Shown here: positions 17,412-25,667 of the stretch, piece after piece
Position numbering within the stretch: the stretch's first letter is position 1
How the letters are laid out: each line of letters begins with the position of its first letter
DNA from: Flavobacterium psychrophilum
GTDB lineage: Bacteria; Bacteroidota; Bacteroidia; Flavobacteriales; Flavobacteriaceae
DNA length: 64,000 nucleotides
Assembly (NCBI GenBank): GCA_945879625.1
Contig: CAMCVA010000005.1
Span: 96,038 to 160,037, forward strand
Direction of reading: 5' to 3'
Notes under the pieces: model-generated
Seen by the model: only the letters and a program-made list of their open reading frames with translations
What the model was told of the DNA's origin: nothing
Databases searched by the model: none
Program-made: the position numbers and the translations under genes

Positions 17412-17957
17412 TTAATTTGATAGATAGATGATTGATTCTGTATTTTTAGAAAAGGTGGCGTAATCCAATGCTGTTCGGCTGTCTACGTCTTTGATGTTGC
17501 GGTTTGCACCGGCGTCGACCAATAATTTTACTATTGGATTCCGGTTAAAAAATGCGGCATAAATGAGGGCTGATTTTCCTCCTTTATCCACCTGATCCAA
17601 ATCGGCTTTTTTGGCAATAAAGTTGGCCACTAAGTTGCTATTGTTGGCCATCACAGCAGCCATCAAGGCAGTTCCCATGCCCGAATTGTGGTTGATATTT
17701 TTGGTGTGATTTAGTAAATACTGGGCAACCGCTTCGTTGTTGCGGTAACAAGCAAGTAATAATGGGGTAGAGCCTCTGTCGTCTATGCTTTCTATTCCAG
17801 ATGGATTTTTTTGGTGTAACGCCTCTATTTCCTGCAGCGAACCATTGCGAGCTATATCAAATACAGTTCGTTCTTGCGCCAAAGTTGAAGTCCAAGAAAA
17901 GCTTAAACTCAAACAAAAGAACAATAAAAAAAGCGGGGAAGTTCGCGATGATTTCAT
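17412..17957 (-). CDS. Exported ankyrin-repeat protein, first gene of envelope operon
   Basis: A 181-residue protein with a signal peptide (residues 1-27, ending STLAQ) and about four ankyrin repeats, e.g. DDRGSTPLLLACYRNNEAVAQYLL, split as GSTPLLLACYRN, then GMGTALMAAVMAN, GGKSALIYAAFFNRN and DSRTALDYATFSKN. Periplasmic ankyrin proteins are known to support catalase activity in pseudomonads (AnkB type), so a redox or heme-linked role is possible. It leads the minus-strand operon; the next gene starts 12 bases on. Conserved repeat fold is sure, partner unknown. Confidence 0.85.
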   Translation of the reverse strand: MKSSRTSPLFLLFFCLSLSFSWTSTLAQERTVFDIARNGSLQEIEALHQKNPSGIESIDDRGSTPLLLACYRNNEAVAQYLLNHTKNINHNSGMGTALMAAVMANNSNLVANFIAKKADLDQVDKGGKSALIYAAFFNRNPIVKLLVDAGANRNIKDVDSRTALDYATFSKNTESIIYLSN

Positions 17958-17998
17958 AAAAAAAGCAATTAAACGTTCGGCTTTAGCGATTAGGTGGT

Positions 17999-18006
17999 CA
18001 AATATA
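17999..18006 (-). promoter_or_regulatory. -7 element TATATTTG of the envelope redox operon
   Basis: Forward CAAATATA, i.e. a perfect TATATTTG on the minus strand, 41 bases upstream of the ankyrin-protein ATG at 17957. No convincing -33 TTTG lies 17-23 bases further. It is the only good promoter candidate seen for genes 17957 to 14452. Confidence 0.45.
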
Positions 18007-18081
18007 AAATATTTTATTTTTAAAGCCCTATATTTCCTTTATTTTCAATCTGATTTAGTGCAAAATTAACAATCAAATGTT

Positions 18082-18089
18082 TAAATTTG
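18082..18089 (+). promoter_or_regulatory. -7 element TAAATTTG before ffh
   Basis: A perfect TAnnTTTG at 18082-18089, 49 bases before the ffh ATG. No clear -33 match. Confidence 0.4.
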
Positions 18090-18138
18090 CTCCTCGTTTT
18101 TACAACAACAATAATCATTAATTAATCCCACTATAGCG

Positions 18139-19497
18139 ATGTTTGATAATTTAAGTGATAAGTTAGACAAGGCCTTTCATATTCTAAAAGGTCACGGAAA
18201 AATCACCGAAATTAACGTGGCCGAAACGCTAAAAGAAGTGCGTCGTGCCCTATTGGATGCCGACGTCAATTTCAAAATAGCCAAAGAGTTCACCACCAAA
18301 GTAAAAGACAAAGCGATTGGTCAAAATGTATTGACCACCCTTCAACCAGGGCAATTATTGATCAAATTGGTCAAAGATGAATTGACTGAGTTGATGGGGG
18401 GAGAAGTAGCTGGAATTAATCTATCGGGTAATCCAGCTGTAATTTTAATGTCGGGTTTGCAAGGATCGGGTAAAACCACTTTTTCAGGTAAACTGGCCAA
18501 TTTCCTCAAAACTAAAAAAGGAAAAAACCCCTTGTTGGTTGCCTGTGATGTCTATCGTCCTGCGGCAATTAATCAGCTGCATGTAGTGGGCGACCAAATT
18601 GGCGTAGAAGTCTATTCGGAGTTGGGCAACAACAATCCGGTAGAGATTGCACAAAATGCAGTAAAATACGCCAAAGAAAAAGGATACAACGTAGTAATTG
18701 TCGATACCGCGGGTCGTTTGGCCGTGGACGAGCAAATGATGACCGAAATTGCCAATGTACATAAGGCCCTACAACCGCAAGAAACTTTGTTTGTGGTAGA
18801 TGCCATGACAGGACAAGACGCGGTAAATACAGCCAAAGCCTTCAACGACCGCTTGAATTTTGACGGGGTAATCCTCACCAAATTAGATGGAGATACACGC
18901 GGTGGAGCAGCCATTTCTATTAAATCGGTGGTCAACAAACCCATTAAGTTTGTAGGAACTGGCGAGAAAATGGAGGCCATTGACGTGTTCTATCCCGAGC
19001 GTATGGCCGAACGTATTTTGGGCATGGGCGATGTAATTTCCTTGGTAGAACGTGCACAAGAACAATACAACGAAGAAGAAGCCCGAAAAATCCAAAAGAA
19101 AATTGCCAAAAACGAATTTGGTTTTGACGATTTCTTGGCCCAAATTCAGCAGGTGAAAAAAATGGGGAATATGAAAGACTTGGTAGGTATGATTCCCGGC
19201 GCATCCAAAGCGATGAAAGATGTAGAAATTGAGGACGACGCCTTCAAACACATCGAAGCCATTATCCATTCGATGACACCCACTGAGCGCTCGCGTCCGT
19301 CCATAATCGACATGAAACGCAAAACTCGAATTGCCAGAGGTGCCGGTCGAAAAATAGAAGAAGTAAATCAACTCATGAAACAGTTTGAACAAATGAGCAA
19401 GATGATGAAAATGATGCAAGGCCCAGGCGGAAAAAATCTCATGAAAATGATGGGTGGCATGAAAGGTGGAATGCCTGGAATGCCCGGTATGCGCTAA
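18139..19497 (+). CDS. ffh: Signal recognition particle protein Ffh (SRP54)
   Basis: A 452-residue SRP GTPase that binds signal sequences of nascent membrane and secreted proteins together with SRP RNA. The N domain covers 1-95; the G domain has P-loop GLQGSGKTTFSGKL, DVYRPAA, DTAGRL and TKLDGDTRGG. The M domain (about 300-452) is methionine-rich at its end (MMKMMQGPGGKNLMKMMGG split, MPGMPGMR). Length and order are standard. A hairpin follows, separating it from folD. Confidence 0.98.
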   Translation: MFDNLSDKLDKAFHILKGHGKITEINVAETLKEVRRALLDADVNFKIAKEFTTKVKDKAIGQNVLTTLQPGQLLIKLVKDELTELMGGEVAGINLSGNPAVILMSGLQGSGKTTFSGKLANFLKTKKGKNPLLVACDVYRPAAINQLHVVGDQIGVEVYSELGNNNPVEIAQNAVKYAKEKGYNVVIVDTAGRLAVDEQMMTEIANVHKALQPQETLFVVDAMTGQDAVNTAKAFNDRLNFDGVILTKLDGDTRGGAAISIKSVVNKPIKFVGTGEKMEAIDVFYPERMAERILGMGDVISLVERAQEQYNEEEARKIQKKIAKNEFGFDDFLAQIQQVKKMGNMKDLVGMIPGASKAMKDVEIEDDAFKHIEAIIHSMTPTERSRPSIIDMKRKTRIARGAGRKIEEVNQLMKQFEQMSKMMKMMQGPGGKNLMKMMGGMKGGMPGMPGMR

Positions 19498-19505
19498 TAC
19501 ACATT

Positions 19506-19540
19506 AAGGTCCAGCGGGGAAATACGGTTTGGGCCTTTTT
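19506..19540 (+). terminator. Rho-independent terminator after ffh
   Basis: AAGGTCCA (19506-19513) pairs with TGGGCCTT (19530-19537, one G-U pair), followed by a short U run. Confidence 0.65.
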
Positions 19541-19568
19541 AATACAATCTAACTACAACACAACGATC

Positions 19569-20450
19569 ATGCAACTACTCAACGGAAAACAAGTAAGCGA
19601 AGACATCAAAAATGAAATTGCGGCCGAAGTGGCCATAATGAAACAAAACAACGAAAAGGTGCCCCATTTGGCGGCAATTATCGTGGGTAATGACGGAGCG
19701 AGTTTAACCTATGTAGGAAGCAAAGTTAAAGCCTGCGAGCGCGTAGGTTTTGAATCGACTTTGGTGAAAATGCCCAGCACGACATCAGAATCCGAGTTGC
19801 TCAAAAAAATCAATGAACTCAACGCAAATGACGACATCGACGGTTTTATTGTGCAATTGCCTTTGCCCGATCAAATTGATACCCAACGCGTGATCATGGC
19901 AATTGATCCTAGCAAAGACGTTGATGGGTTTCATCCGGAGAATTTCGGAAAAATGGCCTTGGACATGTCTACCTTTATTCCCGCGACGCCTTTTGGAATT
20001 TTGGAATTGTTGGAGCGCTATAACGTAGAAACCAAAGGAAAACACACCGTTGTAATTGGTCGTTCGCACATTGTGGGCAGACCCATGAGTATCTTAATGG
20101 GACGCAAAGGATTTCCGGGAAATTCTACCGTTACTTTAACCCATTCGTACACCAAAAATATTGCACAAATTACTACGCAAGCTGATATTATCATTACCGC
20201 ATTGGGCGTGCCGAATTATTTAAAAGCCGAGATGGTCAAAGATGGCGCGGTGATTATTGATGTGGGCATCACGCGTGTTGAAGATAAAACGACCGAGAAA
20301 GGCTACCGCATTACCGGCGATGTCGATTTTGATTTGGTGAGCAAAAAAGCGTCACATATTACCCCAGTTCCAGGCGGTGTTGGCCCAATGACCATTGCCA
20401 TGTTGCTCAAAAACACCTTGTTGGCTCGCGAACAACGCAGAGCAAAATAA
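19569..20450 (+). CDS. folD: Bifunctional methylenetetrahydrofolate dehydrogenase/cyclohydrolase
   Basis: A 293-residue cytosolic enzyme interconverting 5,10-methylene-, methenyl- and 10-formyl-THF. Signatures: SLTYVGSKVKACERVG with the catalytic lysine, DGFIVQLPLPDQID, DVDGFHPENFG, the NADP loop GRSHIVGRPMSILM and the end HITPVPGGVGPMTIAMLL. Full family length. It is convergent with rluF, whose stop is only 2 bases away, with no terminator between. Confidence 0.98.
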   Translation: MQLLNGKQVSEDIKNEIAAEVAIMKQNNEKVPHLAAIIVGNDGASLTYVGSKVKACERVGFESTLVKMPSTTSESELLKKINELNANDDIDGFIVQLPLPDQIDTQRVIMAIDPSKDVDGFHPENFGKMALDMSTFIPATPFGILELLERYNVETKGKHTVVIGRSHIVGRPMSILMGRKGFPGNSTVTLTHSYTKNIAQITTQADIIITALGVPNYLKAEMVKDGAVIIDVGITRVEDKTTEKGYRITGDVDFDLVSKKASHITPVPGGVGPMTIAMLLKNTLLAREQRRAK

Positions 20451-20452
20451 GT

Positions 20453-21199
20453 TTATTTTTTAGGCAAATAACTGGCTTCTTCGGTCTTGCTTGAAGGAGC
20501 GATCAACTGATTTAATTCTTGAATTTCGGCTGCCGTCAATTCGCGGTAACGCCCTACTGGTACATCTAGCGATATGTTGATGATGCGTATGCGTTTGAGT
20601 GCGGTCACTTCGTAGTCAAAATGCTCACACATTCTACGTATTTGCCGATTTAAACCCTGAGTTAAGATAATCTTGAAGGTGAACTTACTTATTTGCTCCA
20701 CCTTGCAGTTGCGCGTCACGGTATCCAATATCGGAACACCATTGCCCATGCGGTTGATGAAGCGGTCGGTGATGGGTTTGTTTACTGTAACCGTATATTC
20801 TTTTTCGTGGTTGTTTCGGGCCCGCAAAATTTTATTCACGATATCGCCGTCATTAGTCAAGAAAATTAAGCCTTCGCTGGCTTTGTCGAGTCGACCAATG
20901 GGGAAAATGCGTTTGGGATAATTGAGGTACTCAATAATGTTGTTGCGCACCTCAAGATTGGTGGTGCATTCTATTCCCACGGGTTTATTGAATGCCAAAT
21001 AAATGAGCTTTTCAGTTTTGTCTACAATTAACCGTCCGTCAATTCGTATTTCGTCGCGGTCACTCACTTTGGTCCCCATTTCGGGCACCACACCATTCAA
21101 GGTTACACGTCCATCTTCGATGAGTTTGTCGGCCTCTCTTCGCGAACAATAGCCGGTATCGCTGATAAATTTATTTAAACGTTTTACCGATTCTTCCAT
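20453..21199 (-). CDS. rluF: RluB/RluF-type 23S rRNA pseudouridine synthase
   Basis: A 248-residue enzyme of the RsuA/RluB/E/F family. An S4 RNA-binding domain (about 6-55: LNKFISDTGYCSRREADKLI) precedes the synthase domain. The catalytic aspartate lies in PIGRLDKASEGLIFLTNDG, and the family C-terminal motif is LTQGLNRQIRRMCEHFDYEV. The last motif fits RluF more than RluB, so the symbol is a reasonable guess. It would modify U2604 or a neighbouring position of 23S rRNA. Confidence 0.85.
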   Translation of the reverse strand: MEESVKRLNKFISDTGYCSRREADKLIEDGRVTLNGVVPEMGTKVSDRDEIRIDGRLIVDKTEKLIYLAFNKPVGIECTTNLEVRNNIIEYLNYPKRIFPIGRLDKASEGLIFLTNDGDIVNKILRARNNHEKEYTVTVNKPITDRFINRMGNGVPILDTVTRNCKVEQISKFTFKIILTQGLNRQIRRMCEHFDYEVTALKRIRIINISLDVPVGRYRELTAAEIQELNQLIAPSSKTEEASYLPKK

Positions 21200-21238
21200 G
21201 GGGCTAAGATAGTATTTTTCGCTAGTAAACGGGTTGAA

Positions 21239-22087
21239 TTAGGAGGTGGTAAAGGTGGTAATCTGTTCGTAGAGGTGTTCGTCGTGCATGCTGTGACCTA
21301 AATTTTCGGTCGCTATAAACTGTGCCGAAGTCCAGGCATTCGCCAATTTTTTTCCTTCTGCAAAAGGCACTACCGGATCGGTGCTGTCGTGGGCAATCAA
21401 TCCTTGCAACGAAAAACTATTCGTGAAATGTGCGGTGGTAAATTCGGGAATATGTATGCTAAAATTACTGGAAAAAAAATCAAACAATAGGCGTGCCATT
21501 CGCTTGTTCATTGACAGTATGTTTACGTATTCGTCAATCAGTAATTTAATTTCAGATGGGGCGCCCAACACAACCATTTTTTGCAATTGGGTATACGATT
21601 TTGGATAATTGTGGTACGAATACACACAGGCCGATCCGCCTATGGAATGCCCCATGATAATGGTGGGTTGAAACGACTGTGCTACTTGTTGTAAAATGTC
21701 AGCATAGATCAGCATAGTAAATTCGTTTCCGTTGGATTGGCCGTGCCCGGGTGCATCAATGGCCATAATGGTGGCGCCGGTTTTGCTGAGTTTGCGAAAT
21801 AATTTTGACCAACGCGCGGAGTTGCTTTCCCAGCCGTGCGCCAACAAAATGCGCGTATCATTGCCGGGCCACAGGTAGGTGTGGATTTCGTGCTGCCGGA
21901 GGGTGATTTTTTTGGTTTGTGCTTTTTGTAAAAAGTAGGGCAGCCGTTCTGGATACAATCGGCCTCTGCGCGGCTTGCTAAACAGCCGATAGGCTAATGC
22001 TACAGCTTGCGCAGGCAACACATAACTCAGTACATTCAAGTACAAGCCAATCGATTTGGTGAGTAGGATGCGTTGCATTTTTTTCAT
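21239..22087 (-). CDS. Alpha/beta-hydrolase family protein
   Basis: A 282-residue alpha/beta hydrolase. The oxyanion region is LLAHGWESNSARW, the nucleophile elbow GHSIGGSACV gives the Ser, the acid is the Asp of HDSTDPVVPF and the His is in NLGHSMHDEHL, so the triad is complete. An N-terminal hydrophobic stretch (YLNVLSYVLPAQAVALAYRLF) may touch the membrane. Substrate unknown. The ATG at 22087 directly follows the U-run of a terminator; the second Met (22078) is an alternative start. Confidence 0.85.
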   Translation of the reverse strand: MKKMQRILLTKSIGLYLNVLSYVLPAQAVALAYRLFSKPRRGRLYPERLPYFLQKAQTKKITLRQHEIHTYLWPGNDTRILLAHGWESNSARWSKLFRKLSKTGATIMAIDAPGHGQSNGNEFTMLIYADILQQVAQSFQPTIIMGHSIGGSACVYSYHNYPKSYTQLQKMVVLGAPSEIKLLIDEYVNILSMNKRMARLLFDFFSSNFSIHIPEFTTAHFTNSFSLQGLIAHDSTDPVVPFAEGKKLANAWTSAQFIATENLGHSMHDEHLYEQITTFTTS

Positions 22088-22112
22088 AAAAAAAGCCCCA
22101 GTGTTTGGGGCT
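22088..22112 (-). terminator. Terminator of the hypothetical-Nif3-DUF164 operon, touching the next ATG
   Basis: On the minus strand AGCCCCAAACACTGGGGCT forms a hairpin (arms forward 94-100 and 106-112 of block 22000), followed by seven U. The U-run ends exactly one base before the hydrolase ATG. Confidence 0.85.
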
Positions 22113-22120
22113 CGGTATGT

Positions 22121-22900
22121 TTAGATGGTGGCAAATAATTGGTCCATCTTGTCTTTTTCTTCTTTGGCCAGTTCGGCGTCAATTAAAATTCTACCCGAGT
22201 GTTCGTCGGTTAAGATTTTCTTTCTACCGGCAATTTCTACTTGGGTTTGAGGTGGAATAGTAAAGAACGATCCTGCCGAAGCACCACGCTCAATAGATAC
22301 AACCGCCAAACCGTTGCGCACGCTGCTGCGAATTCTTTTGTAGGCAACCAACAAACGCTCTTCTATTAAGGCTTCAAATTCAGTGGCTTTTTTGGTCAAG
22401 AAACCTTCTTCTTTTTCGGTCTCGGCCATGATGTCACTCAATTCCGATTTTTTATGTTTCAGGTGATTGGTTTTGCCGTCTAATTTGTCTTTAGAATCAG
22501 CAATCACTTGTTTTTTGTGCTCCATCGAAGCGCGCAATTCGCGAATGTGTTTTTCGGCCAATTGAATTTCCAATTCTTGGAACTCAACTTCTTTGGCTAA
22601 AGAGTTGAACTCTCTATTGTTACGCACGTTTTCTTGTTGCTTGCTGTATTTTTTTATCGCTACTTGGTGGTCTTCTATGGCGATTTTTTTCTCTTTGATT
22701 TGCTCTTCTATTACATCCAAATCGGCTTTCAGTTTTTCAGAACGAGCAGAAAGTCCTGTCACTTCGTCTTCTAAATCTTCTACTTCTAAAGGAAGCTCTC
22801 CTCGTACGTTTCTGATCTCATCAATACGGGTGTGAATCAATTGCAAGTCGTATAATGCTCTTAATTTTTCTTCTACACTGAGTTCTTTTGTATTCGCCAT
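22121..22900 (-). CDS. C4-type zinc-ribbon family protein (DUF164-like) that has lost all its cysteines
   Basis: A 259-residue protein. Residues 10-180 are a long antiparallel coiled coil rich in Glu, Lys and Leu. The C-terminal segment 200-245 aligns with the zf-RING_7/DUF164 ribbon (RGxCxGCxxxIPPQ ... CxxCGRIL), but the four Cys positions are replaced: RGASAGSFFTIPPQ and TDEHSGRILID. The whole protein contains no Cys. From memory, other flavobacteria have the same replacement. Family members are linked to RNA or nucleic-acid handling and to Nif3-like neighbours. It is 5 bases downstream of the Nif3-like gene, in one operon, with a terminator behind. Confidence 0.88.
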   Translation of the reverse strand: MANTKELSVEEKLRALYDLQLIHTRIDEIRNVRGELPLEVEDLEDEVTGLSARSEKLKADLDVIEEQIKEKKIAIEDHQVAIKKYSKQQENVRNNREFNSLAKEVEFQELEIQLAEKHIRELRASMEHKKQVIADSKDKLDGKTNHLKHKKSELSDIMAETEKEEGFLTKKATEFEALIEERLLVAYKRIRSSVRNGLAVVSIERGASAGSFFTIPPQTQVEIAGRKKILTDEHSGRILIDAELAKEEKDKMDQLFATI

Positions 22901-22905
22901 AATAA

Positions 22906-24000
22906 TTATAAGTACTTAACAGGATTGGTATTTGCTTCTGATAAAATGATTGCAAAACTAAGAATTTTTTTCCGAAGAAAATCAACAATGTAATTTTTTG
23001 TATAGCGCTCACTTTCATAATGTCCAATATCAGCCAATAACAACTGATTTTCAGCTTCATAGAAATTGTGGTACTTCAAATCGGCGGTCAAAAAAGCATC
23101 GGCTCCAGCCTGAATGGCATTTTTAATAGCAAAACTACCGGCACCGCCTAGTACGGCTACTTTGTGTATGGGTTTATTGCGAAATTCCGTGTGTCGAATG
23201 AGCGGCGTTTGCATTGTTTTTTTTACGTGCATTAAAAAGTCCTGTTCGTCCATGGGTTGTGGTAAACTGCCGATCATGCCCAGGCCAATATTTTGGTGGG
23301 TGTTTTCGAGTTCATACAATTCGTAAGCTACTTCTTCGTAAACGTGCGTCGCCAAAAGCGCTTGCAATATGGCTTGTTTTTTATTTTTTTCAAAAACCAC
23401 TTCGATTTTGGTTTCTTCGACTTCTATAAAATACTCCGGACTGCCTATTACCGGTTTGCTTTGAGCATTTCCCTTAAAGGTGCCTAATCCAATCGTATTA
23501 AAACTGCATCGTTCGTAATTGCCAATGTTTCCTGCGCCGGCTGCAAACAGCGCTTCTCTCAATTTTTCGGCTTGATCAGAAGGCGTATACACCACCATTT
23601 TGGTGATAAACTGCGATTTTGGAATCAAGATGTTGCATTTTTCTAGTCCCAAGGCAGAACAAAAAATCCGGTTGACGCCTTCGTGGTGATTGTCGAGTGC
23701 CGTGTGTACGGCATAAATGGCAATTTGGTGCTGAATGGCTTTTATCACCACTCGTTCTACGTAGGTGCTTCCGGTAATTTTTTTGAGTCCAGTAAATACG
23801 ATGGGATGAAAACAAACCACCAAGTTGCACTGTTTAGCAATGGCTTCATCTATCACTACTTCAAGCGCATCATGACACACCAAGATTCCGGTTACAACTT
23901 GTTCTTTATCGCCCACCAATAAACCCACATTGTCAAAATCTTCAGCATAGGCTAGGGGAGCCATTTCTTCGAGTATCGGGAGTATTTCTTTAATTTTCAT
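22906..24000 (-). CDS. Nif3-like dinuclear metal-centre protein
   Basis: A 364-residue member of the Nif3/YqfO family (GTP cyclohydrolase I type 2-like fold). Metal-binding motifs are LLVGDKEQVV upstream, NLVVCFHPIVFTGLK, AVHTALDNHHEGVN and the C-terminal TADLKYHNFYEA / LLLADIGHYESE. The central insert (about 135-230) is the PII-like domain seen in the long YqfO subgroup, which explains the length. Cellular role is not established in the family. Operon with the following DUF164-like gene and the preceding small exported protein. Confidence 0.92.
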   Translation of the reverse strand: MKIKEILPILEEMAPLAYAEDFDNVGLLVGDKEQVVTGILVCHDALEVVIDEAIAKQCNLVVCFHPIVFTGLKKITGSTYVERVVIKAIQHQIAIYAVHTALDNHHEGVNRIFCSALGLEKCNILIPKSQFITKMVVYTPSDQAEKLREALFAAGAGNIGNYERCSFNTIGLGTFKGNAQSKPVIGSPEYFIEVEETKIEVVFEKNKKQAILQALLATHVYEEVAYELYELENTHQNIGLGMIGSLPQPMDEQDFLMHVKKTMQTPLIRHTEFRNKPIHKVAVLGGAGSFAIKNAIQAGADAFLTADLKYHNFYEAENQLLLADIGHYESERYTKNYIVDFLRKKILSFAIILSEANTNPVKYL

Positions 24001-24010
24001 AGGGTGTAAA

Positions 24011-24592
24011 TTAGGTGGACCATTCGTTTAGGAGCTGTGTAATATACCAATTCCCTTCGGTTTTTTCGAGCAAAAGTATGGCGCCGCTGTTGTGCTCAAT
24101 GCTGCGGTAAAAAACCACCTTTACCAACACGGTGTTTTGCTTCGTATAAAATATAGGCTCAGTAATGATGAGCAGTTGCTGGTTGTTGAGCTGCAAGCGG
24201 TTTCGAATTTCTTGAAATTTTTCTAAAGAAACACAGCTGTTTATCTTTTTCTTGAGTAAGGACGGGTCTTTGTCGGGCAGTTGTTTGAACTCGTATGTCC
24301 AATCTTTGGTTGGGCCTGAGACAGCAATTTTTTGTTTGATTTCTTTTCTAAAATCCTGGGGTAGATTGGCGGTTTTTAGCGCTTCAAGTAATTCTTCATT
24401 GGGCTTGGCTTGGGTGCAAAACAAATAGAGCAATTGGGCGCGGCCTTTGTATACCGGTTTTTCGTTTTTGTAGTAGTAATTCAGCACAGTTTGAAACACA
24501 GCAGCGGTCTCGGCATTTTGGCCATAGGCAGCCAATACTGGTGTTCCCAATAGCGCAACAAGTAGAAAGTAAGGGGCTAAAAAATGCTTCAA
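24011..24592 (-). CDS. Exported hypothetical protein with non-ATG start
   Basis: No recognised domain. The frame contains no Met codon at all, so it must start at TTG or similar. The TTG at 24592 gives (M)KHFLAPYFLLVALLGTPVLAAYGQ, a clean signal peptide, and a 193-residue product; the TTG at 24640 would add 16 polar residues and lie 25 bases from lpxK. The mature part is alpha/beta with a YYYKNEKPVYKGRAQLLY motif and the end NWYITQLLNEW, reminiscent of small NTF2-like or immunity-type folds, though I cannot prove this. Its stop is 10 bases before the Nif3-like gene. Reading frame intact and without frameshift. Confidence 0.65.
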   Translation of the reverse strand: MKHFLAPYFLLVALLGTPVLAAYGQNAETAAVFQTVLNYYYKNEKPVYKGRAQLLYLFCTQAKPNEELLEALKTANLPQDFRKEIKQKIAVSGPTKDWTYEFKQLPDKDPSLLKKKINSCVSLEKFQEIRNRLQLNNQQLLIITEPIFYTKQNTVLVKVVFYRSIEHNSGAILLLEKTEGNWYITQLLNEWST

Positions 24593-24630
24593 AATACGAT
24601 TGGATATGGCCGAATTAGTAGAGGTAAATT

Positions 24631-24661
24631 TTCGTTTCAAAGATAAAATATTATACTTTCG
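24631..24661 (+). promoter_or_regulatory. Possible lpxK promoter with almost no leader
   Basis: TTCG at 24631-24634, a 19-base spacer and TACTTTCG at 24654-24661 (7/8 to TAnnTTTG). The start site would fall about at the ATG (24666), so the message would be leaderless or nearly so. Confidence 0.35.
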
Positions 24662-24665
24662 TGCT

Positions 24666-25667
24666 ATGAAATTTCTCAGAAAATTGCTGTTTCCATTTGC
24701 ACTAATTTACTGTGGGGTTATGCATATCCGCAATTTTCTCTACGAAAACGCTTTTTTTAAATCTTCAGCACCTTCCATTCCGGTCATTGCAGTAGGAAAT
24801 CTCAGCGTGGGTGGCACCGGAAAAACCCCGATGATCGAATATTTAATTCGGTTATTGGAATCGCAGTATGCCGTTGCCGTTTTGAGTAGAGGCTACAAAC
24901 GAAAATCAACCGGATTTGTGATGGCCAATGAAAGCACTTCCGTGCAGGAATTGGGCGACGAGCCGTTTCAGTTTCACCAGAAATTTCCCAACATCACCGT
25001 GGCTGTTGATGCCAATCGAACCCAAGGCATTCAACACATTTTAGCACAAAAACCCAACACCCAAGTAATCCTACTCGACGATGCGTTTCAGCACCGCAAA
25101 GTAAAAGCCGGACTATACATTTTGCTCACCGCCTACAACGACCTCTTTTGCGACGACTATGTGTTGCCTATGGGCAATTTGCGGGAAGCGCGTTCGGGCA
25201 AAAAAAGAGCCCATCTTGTGGTTGTTACCAAATGCCCACCGGCACTTTCTGCGGCCGAGCAAGCCAATATCAAAGCCAAATTGGGTGTTACACAGCCCGT
25301 TTTTTTTACTAGCATTGACTACGACGAACAGGTGTACAGCAGCAACAAACAATTGTCGGTTGCGGAAATAAAACCCAAACAAAAAGTGCTATTAGCTGGC
25401 ATTGCCAAACCCAAACCCTTTTTCCAGGCGCTGCAATCGGGACAAGACCAAGAATTGATCTATCCCGATCACCATAATTTCACTTCGGCAGAATTGGCAG
25501 AAATAAAAGCCCTAACAGCGCAACAATTGGTCATCACCACCGAGAAAGATTATGTGCGTCTGCAACACCAACTGCCCGAAAACAGCCTGTATTATTTACC
25601 CATACAAACGCAATTTATAGCTGAAGAAGCGGCGTTTATTCAATTCATCCAATCCCATGTGGAATAA
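24666..25667 (+). CDS. lpxK: Tetraacyldisaccharide 4'-kinase
   Basis: A 333-residue inner-membrane enzyme that phosphorylates the lipid A disaccharide at the 4' position. The start MKFLRKLLFPFALIY is chosen because it matches the N-terminal membrane anchor of the family; an ATG at 24600 would add 22 unrelated residues. The P-loop is VGNLSVGGTGKTPMIEYL and the second key block LSRGYKRKS ... LGDEPFQF ... VILLDDAFQHRKV contains the DDxxQHR catalytic motif. The C-terminus overlaps the PNP gene by 11 bases. Confidence 0.95.
   Translation: MKFLRKLLFPFALIYCGVMHIRNFLYENAFFKSSAPSIPVIAVGNLSVGGTGKTPMIEYLIRLLESQYAVAVLSRGYKRKSTGFVMANESTSVQELGDEPFQFHQKFPNITVAVDANRTQGIQHILAQKPNTQVILLDDAFQHRKVKAGLYILLTAYNDLFCDDYVLPMGNLREARSGKKRAHLVVVTKCPPALSAAEQANIKAKLGVTQPVFFTSIDYDEQVYSSNKQLSVAEIKPKQKVLLAGIAKPKPFFQALQSGQDQELIYPDHHNFTSAELAEIKALTAQQLVITTEKDYVRLQHQLPENSLYYLPIQTQFIAEEAAFIQFIQSHVE

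Noticed and set aside
18883..19419. 178-residue frame opposite ffh, rich in His and Phe
   Set aside because: A shadow of the Met- and Lys-rich M domain of Ffh.
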